Shown piece by piece: positions 1-8,167 of a stretch of 64,000 bases of DNA (the first letter of the stretch is position 1; every line of letters begins with the position of its first letter). Source of the DNA: JAEWSN01 sp942493335 (lineage in GTDB: Bacteria; Bacillota; Clostridia; DSM-8532); the NCBI GenBank assembly GCA_942493335.1, contig OW818693.1:4588001-4652000 (forward strand). Reading direction: 5' to 3'. The translations under genes were made by a program, and so were the position numbers. Under the pieces are notes generated by a model that was not told where the DNA came from, made no database searches, and saw nothing but the letters and a program-made list of their open reading frames with translations.

Positions 1-194
1 TTCAATCAGCATCGTGTGTTGAAATCCAAGTGCCGCAACGCCTTCCCAAACAGTCCCGTTTTGACAGTTTGGTCTTGCGCGCGGCACTAAGATTTCAATC
101 AGCATCGTGTGTTGAAATCCAAGTGCCGCAACGCCTTCCCAAACAGTCCCGTTTTGACAGTTTGGTCTTGCGCGCGGCACTAAGATTTCAATCA
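1..194. repeat. Tandem 93-bp repeat, two full copies plus an 8-base stub
   Basis: Bases 1-93 and 94-186 are identical, and 187-194 begins a third copy before the sequence diverges. Each unit contains two inverted repeats: GATTTCAA/TTGAAATC around a 13-base loop, and an outer AGTGCCGC/GCGGCACT pair enclosing an inner CCAAAC/GTTTGG pair. Each unit also carries one TTGACA. The array starts at the window edge, so more copies may lie to the left. It ends 19 bases before the lipoprotein start codon. Confidence 0.9.
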
Positions 195-212
195 CACAGG
201 GGGATTTGTGCT

Positions 213-1790
213 ATGAAAAGGGGATTGCGGTTGTCTTCGATCTTGCTTCTTTGCCTGTCGTTCCTCCTGTCGATGATTCCCGGGTGCGGACTCGGAGCCG
301 GCAAGACGGACGTCGTCGATGACGGACTGGAACCGCCTCCGCCCATTGCGGCGTTTGATACTTCAAAGGAGGTCCATCAGGTCTGGGTGGTTCCGGGTGA
401 CAAGCCGCAGGACCTTGATCTCGTTTATGCCGAAGTCAACAAGACCCTCAAAAAGGAAATCAACACGACCCTTGAGCTCAAGTATGTGCCGTGGCAGACC
501 TGGATGGGAAACATGGCAACCCTGCTTGCCGCGGACAATCCGCCGGATGCGATGTATGTGTCCTCCTGGGCGAATTATTCGAAACTGGCATCACAGAATC
601 TCCTTCGGGAGATCGATACGGATCAGCTCGCGCAATATGCCCCTAAAATCAGCGCGGACCTTTCTGCGTACACCACTACAGGCCTTCAGGATTGTCAGGT
701 GGGCGGAAAAGCCTATATGGTGCCTGCGGTCGGAAATCTGTGGGTACAGGATTGGCCGGTTCTGATCAGGGGCGATTTGCGCGCGAAATTCGGGCTGCCC
801 GAGATCCGGACCCTGGACGATCTGGATGAATACCTGAAAACACTCGGATCGGCGCAGAACGGCATCATCCCCTGGAATACAGATGGAAGCGGATTGATGG
901 GGTATCTGCAATTGGCATGGTACCAGCCCAACGGCATGGATACGCCTGTCGATGACCTTTTCTTCCTTGCATATGCTTTGGGCGACAAGAAAGCCCAAAT
1001 ACGCAATGTGCTTGAGGAGAAAACCTTCACGGATGCGCTGCTGCGTCTGCACAATCTCGCCATGGCCGGCGCCGTTCCGGAAAATGTGTTGTATTCGCGG
1101 GTTTCATCGCAAGACAATTGGAATATAGGACAGAGTGCCTGCATGATTGCGGATATCGAGACGATCAGTTCGGTTTTCGACGGCACGCTTCGGGATCATC
1201 CGGAATGGAAGCCGGAGCGGTATTTGCTCAATCCCGAAGCGAAACGCATCAAGCAACCTGTGAATACGCATGGAATGGCCATGCCGGTCGGCGTAAAGGA
1301 ACCTGAGCGTTTCCTGATGGCGCTTGACCTGCTGTACGACACAAAATCTCTACAGGATCTTACTTCGGCGGGATTGGTGGGGACGCACCGCGCGGCCGGC
1401 TCGGAGAATGCCTACGAGCCTGGACCGGATGCCAGGAAATATCCGTTCAGCAACAGCGGTGTGTGGGCATGGTCGAACCGTGTCCTGCAGATGGCGCCAT
1501 CAGCGAATGGATGGTATCTCAAGGAAACCTACGACAAGTGGATCTCGGAGGAAGGACGGGTGGCTGGGGCTGAACTTGGCGCCTTCGTCTTCGATCCGGC
1601 TCCTGTCTCCGCCCAGTTGTCAAAACTGCAGACAGCCTTGAGCACGGAAGGCCGGTTTCTACTGGCTGGCGCGTCGGACAGTGTTTCAAATGACATGAAA
1701 ACCCTGTTGGATGCCTTCATGAAAGCGGGGCTGGAGGACGTTCGGACGGAGATGCAGCGCCAGGCGGATCTGTTTCTCCAGGGACATTGA
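213..1790 (+). CDS. Extracellular solute-binding lipoprotein (ABC transporter)
   Basis: 525 aa. The start at 213 follows an AGGGGGA ribosome site and opens with a lipoprotein signal peptide: basic MKRGLR, a leucine-rich core, then lipobox MIPGC with the lipidated Cys near residue 25. In-frame codons upstream lie in the tandem repeat and are unlikely to be translated. The mature part resembles family-1 (mainly sugar) solute-binding proteins, with a DLVYAEVNK-type first strand and NPPDAMYVSSWANY. It would deliver a solute, perhaps a sugar or oligosaccharide, to a permease outside the cell membrane. No permease or ATPase gene follows in the window, so its partners lie elsewhere or to the left. 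The substrate cannot be read from the sequence. Confidence 0.8.
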   Translation: MKRGLRLSSILLLCLSFLLSMIPGCGLGAGKTDVVDDGLEPPPPIAAFDTSKEVHQVWVVPGDKPQDLDLVYAEVNKTLKKEINTTLELKYVPWQTWMGNMATLLAADNPPDAMYVSSWANYSKLASQNLLREIDTDQLAQYAPKISADLSAYTTTGLQDCQVGGKAYMVPAVGNLWVQDWPVLIRGDLRAKFGLPEIRTLDDLDEYLKTLGSAQNGIIPWNTDGSGLMGYLQLAWYQPNGMDTPVDDLFFLAYALGDKKAQIRNVLEEKTFTDALLRLHNLAMAGAVPENVLYSRVSSQDNWNIGQSACMIADIETISSVFDGTLRDHPEWKPERYLLNPEAKRIKQPVNTHGMAMPVGVKEPERFLMALDLLYDTKSLQDLTSAGLVGTHRAAGSENAYEPGPDARKYPFSNSGVWAWSNRVLQMAPSANGWYLKETYDKWISEEGRVAGAELGAFVFDPAPVSAQLSKLQTALSTEGRFLLAGASDSVSNDMKTLLDAFMKAGLEDVRTEMQRQADLFLQGH

Positions 1791-1825
1791 AAACCACCGG
1801 TTTCTGATGGAAAGAACCGCGCAGC

Positions 1826-1859
1826 AAAAAGGATGCCCCCGAGGGGACATCCTTTTTTT
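1826..1859. terminator. Bidirectional intrinsic terminator
   Basis: A stem of AAAAAGGATG paired with CATCCTTTTT, extended by CCCC/GGGG around a short GAG loop, has runs of A and T on either side. It lies between the convergent lipoprotein gene and malic enzyme gene and could end transcripts from both directions. Confidence 0.85.
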
Positions 1860-1911
1860 GTTCAGGTGCGGGTGTGATCCCGCACACATGAAAGTCAGAG
1901 CACAGCAGGAA

Positions 1912-3084
1912 TCAAATACGGTTTACACCGGTCTTGATGGCGGCTTCGGCAACAGCCTTGGCGACTGCCGGGCCTACGCGCTTGTCGAACGGGGAGGGGA
2001 TGACGTAGTCGGGACGGAGGTCCTTCTCTTCGATGAGGCTGGCGATGGCGACCGCAGCGGCGATCTTCATCTCATCGTTGATGTCGCTGGCGCGGACATC
2101 CAGGGCACCGCGGAAGAGACCCGGGAACGCAAGGACATTGTTGATCTGGTTCGGGAAGTCGGAACGACCGGTACCGACCACAACTGCGCCTGCCTTGAGA
2201 GCCAGGTCGGGCATGATCTCAGGAGTGGGGTTGGACATGGCGAAGATCATCGGCTTCGGAGCCATTGATCTGACCATTTCCTCAGTAACGCAATCAGGAG
2301 CGGAAACACCGATGAAGACATCGGCGCCGACCATTACGTCCTTGAGCTGACCCTTCTTCATATGCAGATTGGAGATTTCGGCCATAAGTTCCTTTTCGCC
2401 GTTCAGGTTGTCACGTCCCTTGTAGATGGCGCCCTTTGTATCGCAAAGGATGACCTTCTTCAAGCCCATGGACATGAGCAGGCGGGTGATGGCGATGCCG
2501 GCAGCTCCGGAACCGTTTACAACCACTTCAATTTCGCCGATGTCCTTCTTCGCCAGTTTCAGGGCGTTGAGCATGGCGGCAAGGGTGACAATGGCTGTGC
2601 CGTGCTGGTCATCGTGGAAGATCGGGATATCGCAGGTTGCCTTCAACTGGCGTTCGATTTCGAAACAACGGGGAGCGGAGATGTCTTCGAGATTGATGCC
2701 GCCAAAGCTGCCAGCAAGGAGCTGAACGGTCTTGACGATGTCATCCACACTCTTGGAACGGATGCAGAGGGGGAATGCATCGACGTCGCCAAAGGCCTTG
2801 AAAAGGACGCATTTGCCTTCCATGACCGGCATGCCGGCTTCCGGACCGATGTCGCCGAGACCGAGAACCGCGGTACCGTCGGTGACGACGGCTACGAGGT
2901 TGTGACGGCGTGTAAGCGTGTAGGAAAGATTCACGTCCTTCTGGATTTCAAGGCAGGGCTGTGCGACGCCGGGCGTGTAGGCGACGGAAAGGTCATCCTT
3001 GTCATTGAGCTGTGCGCGGCTGATGACTTCGATTTTGCCGGCCCATTCTTCATGTGCCTTGACAGATTTTTCACCAATGGTCAT
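1912..3084 (-). CDS. Malic enzyme (malate dehydrogenase, oxaloacetate-decarboxylating)
   Basis: 390 aa, the short bacterial form. It converts malate to pyruvate and CO2 with reduction of NAD(P). Visible motifs are AYTPGVAQPCLEI near the N-terminus, TDGTAVLGLGDIGP, the metal-site segment IFHDDQHGTA, and a Rossmann GSGAAGIA near residue 190. The chosen ATG lies 8 bases after GGAGG; an in-frame ATG five codons earlier overlaps that ribosome site and is unlikely. It follows the malate dehydrogenase gene on the same strand, a pairing known in clostridia as the malate shunt (oxaloacetate to malate to pyruvate, moving electrons from NADH to NADPH). Cofactor preference is not decided by the sequence. 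Confidence 0.93.
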   Translation of the reverse strand: MTIGEKSVKAHEEWAGKIEVISRAQLNDKDDLSVAYTPGVAQPCLEIQKDVNLSYTLTRRHNLVAVVTDGTAVLGLGDIGPEAGMPVMEGKCVLFKAFGDVDAFPLCIRSKSVDDIVKTVQLLAGSFGGINLEDISAPRCFEIERQLKATCDIPIFHDDQHGTAIVTLAAMLNALKLAKKDIGEIEVVVNGSGAAGIAITRLLMSMGLKKVILCDTKGAIYKGRDNLNGEKELMAEISNLHMKKGQLKDVMVGADVFIGVSAPDCVTEEMVRSMAPKPMIFAMSNPTPEIMPDLALKAGAVVVGTGRSDFPNQINNVLAFPGLFRGALDVRASDINDEMKIAAAVAIASLIEEKDLRPDYVIPSPFDKRVGPAVAKAVAEAAIKTGVNRI

Positions 3085-3134
3085 AGCATTATCCTCCATT
3101 TTTTCGTCGCGCCATGAAACATGCCGCGTGATTG

Positions 3135-3288
3135 ATTCCGTAAGGACGGAATGACGATGGATCTATGGATTCATCGGATTGATAGACAGGTGGTACATGC
3201 GGATTCATGAAGCGGATCCGCATGGAATGGATTCCGAACAGGGAAGGAATCAGTTCAGAGGTGGCCGGTCGACCCGGCCACCTCTGAA
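3135..3288 (-). other. Three stem-loops in the mdh to malic-enzyme spacer
   Basis: Just after the mdh stop codon, 3254-3268 pairs perfectly with 3274-3288 (15 bp, 5-base loop). Further along the minus strand are 3216-3223 with 3197-3204 (8 bp) and 3146-3152 with 3135-3141 (7 bp, 4-base loop). The first hairpin has no clear U-run, so it may stabilise the mdh transcript or attenuate read-through rather than fully terminate. No convincing promoter for malic enzyme was seen in the spacer. Confidence 0.7.
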
Positions 3289-3293
3289 TCGCA

Positions 3294-4244
3294 TTACGCG
3301 TTTTCAACTTCCTTGATGATAAGCTTGAGCTGTTCGGCGGAATACTGCATGGCAGCCAGTTCCGTATTCGACAGCGGGAATTCGATGATTTCCTGAACAC
3401 CCTGGCCGTTGATGACGGAAGGGACGGAAAGGGCGACACCGTTGAGTCCGTAGGTGCCGTTCATGACGCTGGAGACCGTGCGGATGGTGTTCTGGTTCTT
3501 TACGAGGGTCTCCACAATGGTGTTGATGGTGATGGCAATGGCATAGAAGGTTGCGCCCTTGTTCTTGATGATCATGGCGCCGGACTTCTTGACATCCTCG
3601 GCGAGGGCCGTCTTCTCTTCTTCGGTGAAGGTTTTGCCGGTGATCTTCATGTATTCGTCGATCTGGATGCCTGCGACATGGGTCGCGCTCCAGGCCGGGA
3701 ACTGGGTGTCGCCGTGCTCGCCGATGATGTAGCCGTGGATGTTCTTGATGTCGACTCCGACCTTTTCACCCAACGCATAACGGAAACGGGCGCTGTCCAG
3801 CACGGTGCCGGAACCGAAAACGCGGCCGGCCGGCAGGCCGGACCACTTGGAAATCATGTAGGTCTGCACATCGACAGGGTTGGCCACCACGAGGATGACG
3901 CCGCCATTGTAATGCTTCATGATATTGTCGGTAATATCCTTGGCGATGCCCATGTTCTTCTTGGCAAGGTCGATGCGGGTCTCACCAGGCTTGCGGTTCA
4001 AACCGGCGGTGATGACGATGACATCGCAATCCTTGATGTCGGAATAGTCGCCCGCGTAAACAGCCATCTGGCCGACGAAGCAAAGGCCGTGGCTGATGTC
4101 CATGGCTTCGCCATAAGCCTTTTCCTTGTTCACGTCGATGAGGACGATTTCACTCGCCAACTGATTGAGGGCCATGGCGAACGCGGTGGAGGAACCTACA
4201 AATCCGGCTCCGATGATTGCGACCTTTGTCTTCCCTTTGCTCAT
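3294..4244 (-). CDS. mdh: LDH-like malate dehydrogenase (malate shunt)
   Basis: 316 aa of the lactate/malate dehydrogenase superfamily: Rossmann GAGFVGSSTA at the N-terminus, catalytic His in GEHGDTQFPAWS, and the substrate Arg in the LDSARFR segment. Overall it looks like L-lactate dehydrogenase, but the active-site loop reads GLNRKPGETR. The residue before KPGETR is Gln102 in lactate dehydrogenases and Arg in malate dehydrogenases; here it is Arg. That, and the malic enzyme gene next door, favours oxaloacetate/malate as substrate. The start follows AAGGAG by 8 bases. An automatic label of L-lactate dehydrogenase would probably be wrong; enzyme assay would settle it. Confidence 0.85.
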   Translation of the reverse strand: MSKGKTKVAIIGAGFVGSSTAFAMALNQLASEIVLIDVNKEKAYGEAMDISHGLCFVGQMAVYAGDYSDIKDCDVIVITAGLNRKPGETRIDLAKKNMGIAKDITDNIMKHYNGGVILVVANPVDVQTYMISKWSGLPAGRVFGSGTVLDSARFRYALGEKVGVDIKNIHGYIIGEHGDTQFPAWSATHVAGIQIDEYMKITGKTFTEEEKTALAEDVKKSGAMIIKNKGATFYAIAITINTIVETLVKNQNTIRTVSSVMNGTYGLNGVALSVPSVINGQGVQEIIEFPLSNTELAAMQYSAEQLKLIIKEVENA

Positions 4245-4310
4245 AACGCTGTCTCCTTACGCTGTGTTGTTGATGTAGCCAACTGTGTTATTTTTTTCCC
4301 ATATGCCAAT

Positions 4311-4340
4311 ATCATATCACGTTCACGCGAAAATAAGCAA
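4311..4340 (-). promoter_or_regulatory. Putative sigma-A promoter for mdh
   Basis: On the minus strand, TTGCTT (4340-4335), an 18-base spacer and TATGAT (4316-4311) lie about 65 bases upstream of the mdh start, in an AT-rich stretch. Confidence 0.5.
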
Positions 4341-4360
4341 AAAAGATTTGTATGAAAGAG

Positions 4361-4397
4361 AGGCGGCAAAAGACTGCAATCAGCCTGTTTGCCGCCT
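4361..4397 (-). terminator. Putative terminator after the CoA-disulfide reductase gene
   Basis: AGGCGGCAAA (4361-4370) pairs perfectly with TTTGCCGCCT (4388-4397) around a 17-base loop. On the minus strand a pyrimidine-rich CTCTTTC follows. It separates the reductase gene from the mdh promoter. The remaining bases of the 4245-4543 gap show nothing else. Confidence 0.6.
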
Positions 4398-4543
4398 TTA
4401 TAATAATCACCAGATGATAATATGAGATGATGAAAATGTTTAGAAACGCATACATTCCGGGAAAGCACGCAACCGCACCGAAATACGACCTCCGGGCAAG
4501 CACGCAGCAACCCCGGCAAACGAGCTCCGGGCGTGTACGGGCT

Positions 4544-7084
4544 TCAGATGAAGAGGGACATGTCCGACTCCTCCGCAGAAGCAAGCATGGCCGCAACACC
4601 GCCTGATTTCACACCATCAAGCAATTCCTCCATCTTGATGCCCATCACGTCCATGGACATGGTGCAGGCAACGAACTCCACGCCGTTCCGCATGGCCGTT
4701 TCGATGAGTTCGGTCAGGGAAGCGATGTTCTTGTGGGCCATCACCTTCCGGATCATCGTTGCCCCCATGCCGCCCATGTTCATCTTTGAGAGGGTCAGCT
4801 TTTCCGTGCCGCGCGGCATCATCATCCCGAACATGGATTCGATGAAGTTCTTGCGCACCTTCACCTTCTTCGCCTGCCGCAGGATGTTCAGTCCCCAGAA
4901 GGTGAAGAACATGTTGACCTTGCGGCCCATGGCGGCTGCGCCGTTTGCGATGATCAGCGCAGCGATCGCCTTGTCCAGATCCCCCGAGAAGACGATGATG
5001 TTCTTGTCCGTGCGCAGATCGGCCACGTTCTTTTCAGCGACCAGCGGTTCGCCCTTTCGGATGTGTGCGCGAATGGTGCCTTTATCCGTCACATTGTCCA
5101 GCAGCTCGTTGCCCGTCCGGCGGCACCAGGCGGACACATCGTTTGCGAACGCCGGATCGTTGGCACTGATTTCGAGGACCTGTCCGGGCATGAGATGCTT
5201 CATGCCGTCGTGCACCTTCAGGATGGGGCCGGGGCACTGGAGGCCGCAGGCGTCCACCTTCAGGGTGACGGCAGCGGCGGAAGCGTGGGAAGCGGAGGTC
5301 CCGGCTCCGGCCCGGCCGGCCTCCGTCAGCTGGTGTGAGGGTGATTTCTCGGACAGATCCATCGCTGCGGCATCATTGCCCTTTTCCTTCGGCGCCCTTC
5401 TTGTGGGAGGAGTGGGAGGTGTCGGTGTATTCACCATGTTCGTGAACCGATATCCTCCGGCCAGATTGTACACGTCATATCCCTTCTGCGTCAGGATCCG
5501 GCTTGCTACATAGCCGCGAAGGCCGATCTGGCAGAACAGATAGACAGGCTTGGCCTTGTCGATTTCCCCATGCCGGGTGCGCAGATCATCCAGCGGAATG
5601 TTGAGGGCGCCTTCCAGCGTTCCGTTCACGAATTCCGCTTCCGTACGCACATCAAGGAACGTGACCGCTTTCCGGTCGAGTGACGGCAGATCCTGGGGAT
5701 AGAAGGCTTTCCATGCACCATCGAGAAGATTGGATGCCGTATAGCCCGCCATGTTCACGGGGTCCTTCGCCGAACCGAACGGAGGTGCGTAGGCGAGTTC
5801 CAGTTCGGTGAGGTCCCGGACGGTCATGCCGGCATGGATGGCGGTGGCCAGCACATCCAGACGCTTGTCCGCTCCTTCGAAGCCGGTCACCTGTGCGCCG
5901 AGCAGCTTTCCCGTGCCAGGTGCGAAGAGGAGCTTGATGGTCATGAAGGAAGCTCCGGGATAGTAACCCGCATGGGAGCCGCTGAATGTGATGGATTTCA
6001 GAAAGGGGATGTTGTTGTCCCGGAGCGTCTTTTCACTGCTTCCCGTTACGGCGACGGTCATGTCGAAAGCCTTGAGGATGGCGGTTCCCTGTGTTCCTCC
6101 GTATTTGGCGTTCCCACCGTTGATGTTGTCCGCGGCGATGCGGCCCTGGCGGTTCGCAGGCGAGGCGAGCGGGACGAAGACCTTGCGGCCCGTCGTGAAG
6201 TCCGTGACTTCCACCGCATCTCCGACTGCGTAGATGTCCGGGTCGCTGGTGCGCATGAATTCATCGACCGCGATGCAGCCTCGGGTTCCGAGAACAAGGC
6301 CCGCGTCCTTCGCAAGCTGGCTCTCCGGACGGACGCCGACTGCCATGACGATCATGTCCGCTTCGATGAAGGTTCCATTGTTCAGCATCACCCTGTAACG
6401 TGCCGTGGCAGGGCCTTCCTGCTCGGAAAGGGCGGTGACGCCGATGTTCAGGTACAGACCCACGCCTTTCGAGAGGATGTGGCGATGGATTTCCCCCGCC
6501 ATGTCCGCATCGAGCGGTTGGATGACATGATCCGTCAGTTCGACGATGGAGACGTCCACACCCGCAGCATGCAGGTTTTCCGCCATCTCGATGCCGATAT
6601 AGCCGGCGCCGACAACGACGGCATGCTTCGGACGGGCCTTTTTCACATAGTTCTTGATGCGGAAGGTGTCAGGAATGTTGCGCAGGGTGAAGACTCCGTC
6701 GCTTTTTGCTCCGTCGATGGGCGGAAGGATCGGTGCGGAGCCTGGTGAAAGCACCACTGCGTCGTAAGCCTGTTCGTACGTGCTTCCATCCTTGACATTC
6801 TTCACCGTGAGCGTTTTCCGTTCCCGGTTCAGCGCGGTGACTTCCGAAAAGACGCGGACATCCACGTTGAAACGGTCATGGAAGGATTCAGGAGTCTGAA
6901 GCGTCAGCTTCTCCTCGTCCGTGATGACATCCCCGATATAATAGGGAAGGCCGCAATTGGCAAAGGAAATGTACTCGCCCCGTTCAAACAGGACGATTTC
7001 CGCAGACTCGTCCAGACGCCGCATTCTGGCGGCAGCGGTGGCTCCGCCTGCAACTCCGCCGACGATCAATACCTTCTTGCCCAT
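4544..7084 (-). CDS. CoA-disulfide reductase-type oxidoreductase fused to rhodanese, TusA and DsrE-like domains
   Basis: 846 aa with four modules. Residues 1 to about 450: FAD/NAD(P)H disulfide oxidoreductase with GGVAGGATAAARMRR for FAD and a single redox Cys near 44 in SFANCGLPYYIG, typical of CoA-disulfide reductases. About 455-555: rhodanese domain with active-site loop CQIGLRG. A proline/alanine-rich linker follows. About 610-680: TusA-like domain with the CPGP motif. About 690-846: DsrE/peroxiredoxin-like domain ending in VACTMSMDVMGI. Known roles of these families suggest NAD(P)H-driven reduction of CoA-disulfide or persulfide and relay of sulfane sulfur along one chain. The start follows AAGGAGG. 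Neighbours are a Crp/Fnr regulator and thioredoxin. Confidence 0.9.
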   Translation of the reverse strand: MGKKVLIVGGVAGGATAAARMRRLDESAEIVLFERGEYISFANCGLPYYIGDVITDEEKLTLQTPESFHDRFNVDVRVFSEVTALNRERKTLTVKNVKDGSTYEQAYDAVVLSPGSAPILPPIDGAKSDGVFTLRNIPDTFRIKNYVKKARPKHAVVVGAGYIGIEMAENLHAAGVDVSIVELTDHVIQPLDADMAGEIHRHILSKGVGLYLNIGVTALSEQEGPATARYRVMLNNGTFIEADMIVMAVGVRPESQLAKDAGLVLGTRGCIAVDEFMRTSDPDIYAVGDAVEVTDFTTGRKVFVPLASPANRQGRIAADNINGGNAKYGGTQGTAILKAFDMTVAVTGSSEKTLRDNNIPFLKSITFSGSHAGYYPGASFMTIKLLFAPGTGKLLGAQVTGFEGADKRLDVLATAIHAGMTVRDLTELELAYAPPFGSAKDPVNMAGYTASNLLDGAWKAFYPQDLPSLDRKAVTFLDVRTEAEFVNGTLEGALNIPLDDLRTRHGEIDKAKPVYLFCQIGLRGYVASRILTQKGYDVYNLAGGYRFTNMVNTPTPPTPPTRRAPKEKGNDAAAMDLSEKSPSHQLTEAGRAGAGTSASHASAAAVTLKVDACGLQCPGPILKVHDGMKHLMPGQVLEISANDPAFANDVSAWCRRTGNELLDNVTDKGTIRAHIRKGEPLVAEKNVADLRTDKNIIVFSGDLDKAIAALIIANGAAAMGRKVNMFFTFWGLNILRQAKKVKVRKNFIESMFGMMMPRGTEKLTLSKMNMGGMGATMIRKVMAHKNIASLTELIETAMRNGVEFVACTMSMDVMGIKMEELLDGVKSGGVAAMLASAEESDMSLFI

Positions 7085-7221
7085 GAAATCTCCTCCTTGT
7101 GCGTTCCTGCCGGTGGTTTTCCCGCCGTCAGAGGTTTGTTACCCTCTTTTGGCTGAAAATCCCGGATTGACAACACTTTCACACATACTGCCGAACTTAT
7201 GGAAAGCCGGCTCATGCACTC

Positions 7222-7262
7222 ATGATAGCGGAGATGGGAACATGGCTCCGTGACGATGTCAC
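7222..7262 (-). promoter_or_regulatory. Palindromic operator and -10 box upstream of the reductase fusion
   Basis: On the minus strand the perfect palindrome GTGACATCGTCAC (7262-7250) is followed by 22 bases and then TATCAT (7227-7222). No good -35 is present. The palindrome centre falls about 41 bases before the inferred transcription start, the class II activator position used by Crp/Fnr proteins. The same arrangement precedes trxA. Confidence 0.65.
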
Positions 7263-7287
7263 ACAGAACAAGAGGGTGGGGTTCGCG

Positions 7288-7995
7288 CTAGACGGTGCAG
7301 GGACCGGCTTTCCCATTGTCTTTTGCGGAAAGGCTCCGCGAGAGCGATTTGAGGGTGATCTTGCCACGGGCCAGCTCCAGCATGCCATCGCGCTCAAAGT
7401 CCTTCAACAGGCGGGAAACCACTTCCCGTGCCGTTCCCAGCTCGGATGCGATGGATTCGTGGGTGGCATAGAGCGGGTAGGCTCCGCCGCCGGTTTTCGA
7501 GATGAGCAGGTCCAGGAGCCGTTCATTCGTCCTTTTGAACGTGATGTTCTCGACAAGACCAAGAACGGCGTAAAATTTGGCAGCCATGGCGGAAAAGACG
7601 AATTGGCGGACGGGGTCGCTGGTCTGGAACAGGTGGCGGAAAAGATCGATGGGGACGACCACCATCAGCGTATCATGTTCCGTGATGGCGGAGACGGGAT
7701 AAGGAACCGTTCCTGTTCCCAGCAGGCAGGAAACAGTCAGTACGCAGGTTTCACCGCGTCCGATCCGGTAGAGGGTGATTTCCCTGCCGTCGTCCGACAG
7801 CTTGAAAATTCGGACGAGTCCATCCACGATCAGCGTCACTCCGCTGCATTTGATGCTTTCGTTCATGATGAACGTGCCGGCGGGGATCATATTGTACCGG
7901 CACATGCCGAGAAGGGTATCGCGATCTTCCGGCGAAAGTCCGCCGATGAATGGAAATGCGCGTGCCAGATCTTTCAGGACAGTATCCGTCGTCAT
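7288..7995 (-). CDS. Crp/Fnr family transcriptional regulator
   Basis: 235 aa from the ATG at 7995, which follows GGGGGA by 9 bases; longer in-frame extensions run over the promoter and terminator and are rejected. Residues about 20-130 form the cNMP-binding-like beta-roll and residues about 150-225 a winged helix-turn-helix with ESIASELGTAREVVSRLLKDF as recognition region. There is no N-terminal four-Cys cluster as in Fnr, but the beta-roll holds a CVLTVSC pair that could sense redox (inference). It lies between the CoA-disulfide reductase fusion and thioredoxin, both of which have a matching palindrome at -41, making it the obvious candidate activator. The effector is unknown. Confidence 0.9.
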   Translation of the reverse strand: MTTDTVLKDLARAFPFIGGLSPEDRDTLLGMCRYNMIPAGTFIMNESIKCSGVTLIVDGLVRIFKLSDDGREITLYRIGRGETCVLTVSCLLGTGTVPYPVSAITEHDTLMVVVPIDLFRHLFQTSDPVRQFVFSAMAAKFYAVLGLVENITFKRTNERLLDLLISKTGGGAYPLYATHESIASELGTAREVVSRLLKDFERDGMLELARGKITLKSLSRSLSAKDNGKAGPCTV

Positions 7996-8058
7996 TTGCT
8001 TTCGTCCCCCAACCATGCTTCTGTTTAGTCCATGCATTCGCCTGCGTGTATTGTTTCC

Positions 8059-8064
8059 ATTATA
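8059..8064 (-). promoter_or_regulatory. -10 box for the Crp/Fnr gene
   Basis: A perfect TATAAT on the minus strand, 63 bases before the chosen start codon and immediately beyond the trxA terminator. A TGTGAC half-site lies 16 bases upstream of it, but no full palindrome is present. Confidence 0.5.
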
Positions 8065-8088
8065 TCGCGTTCCCGCCGCCGTCACACG

Positions 8089-8128
8089 AAAAAACGGGCC
8101 CTCCCGCTTGGAAAGGTCCGTTTTTTTT
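8089..8128 (-). terminator. Intrinsic terminator of trxA
   Basis: AAAAAACGGGCC pairs with GGTCCGTTTTTT (one G-T pair) around a 14-base loop. On the minus strand it ends in a run of T. It stands 39 bases after the trxA stop. Confidence 0.85.
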
Positions 8129-8167
8129 GGTTGCTGCCGCTGTCCGGAGAAGCAAGGTGGCTTCCGT

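Noticed and set aside
1..194. CRISPR array reading of the repeat with TTTCAATC-like ends
   Set aside because: The whole 93-base unit is identical between copies, including what would be the spacer, and no cas gene is nearby. It is a plain tandem repeat.
30..212. N-terminal extension of the lipoprotein gene through the repeat
   Set aside because: The extension encodes the tandem repeat twice, lacks a ribosome site and would bury the clear signal peptide that starts at 213.
2362..3117. Long open frames antisense to the malic enzyme, CoA-disulfide reductase, aconitase and other genes
   Set aside because: They mirror real genes on the opposite strand, arise from high-GC codon use, and encode no recognisable domains.
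3294..4244. Calling this gene L-lactate dehydrogenase
   Set aside because: Arg replaces Gln at the specificity position and the malic enzyme gene is adjacent, so malate dehydrogenase fits better.
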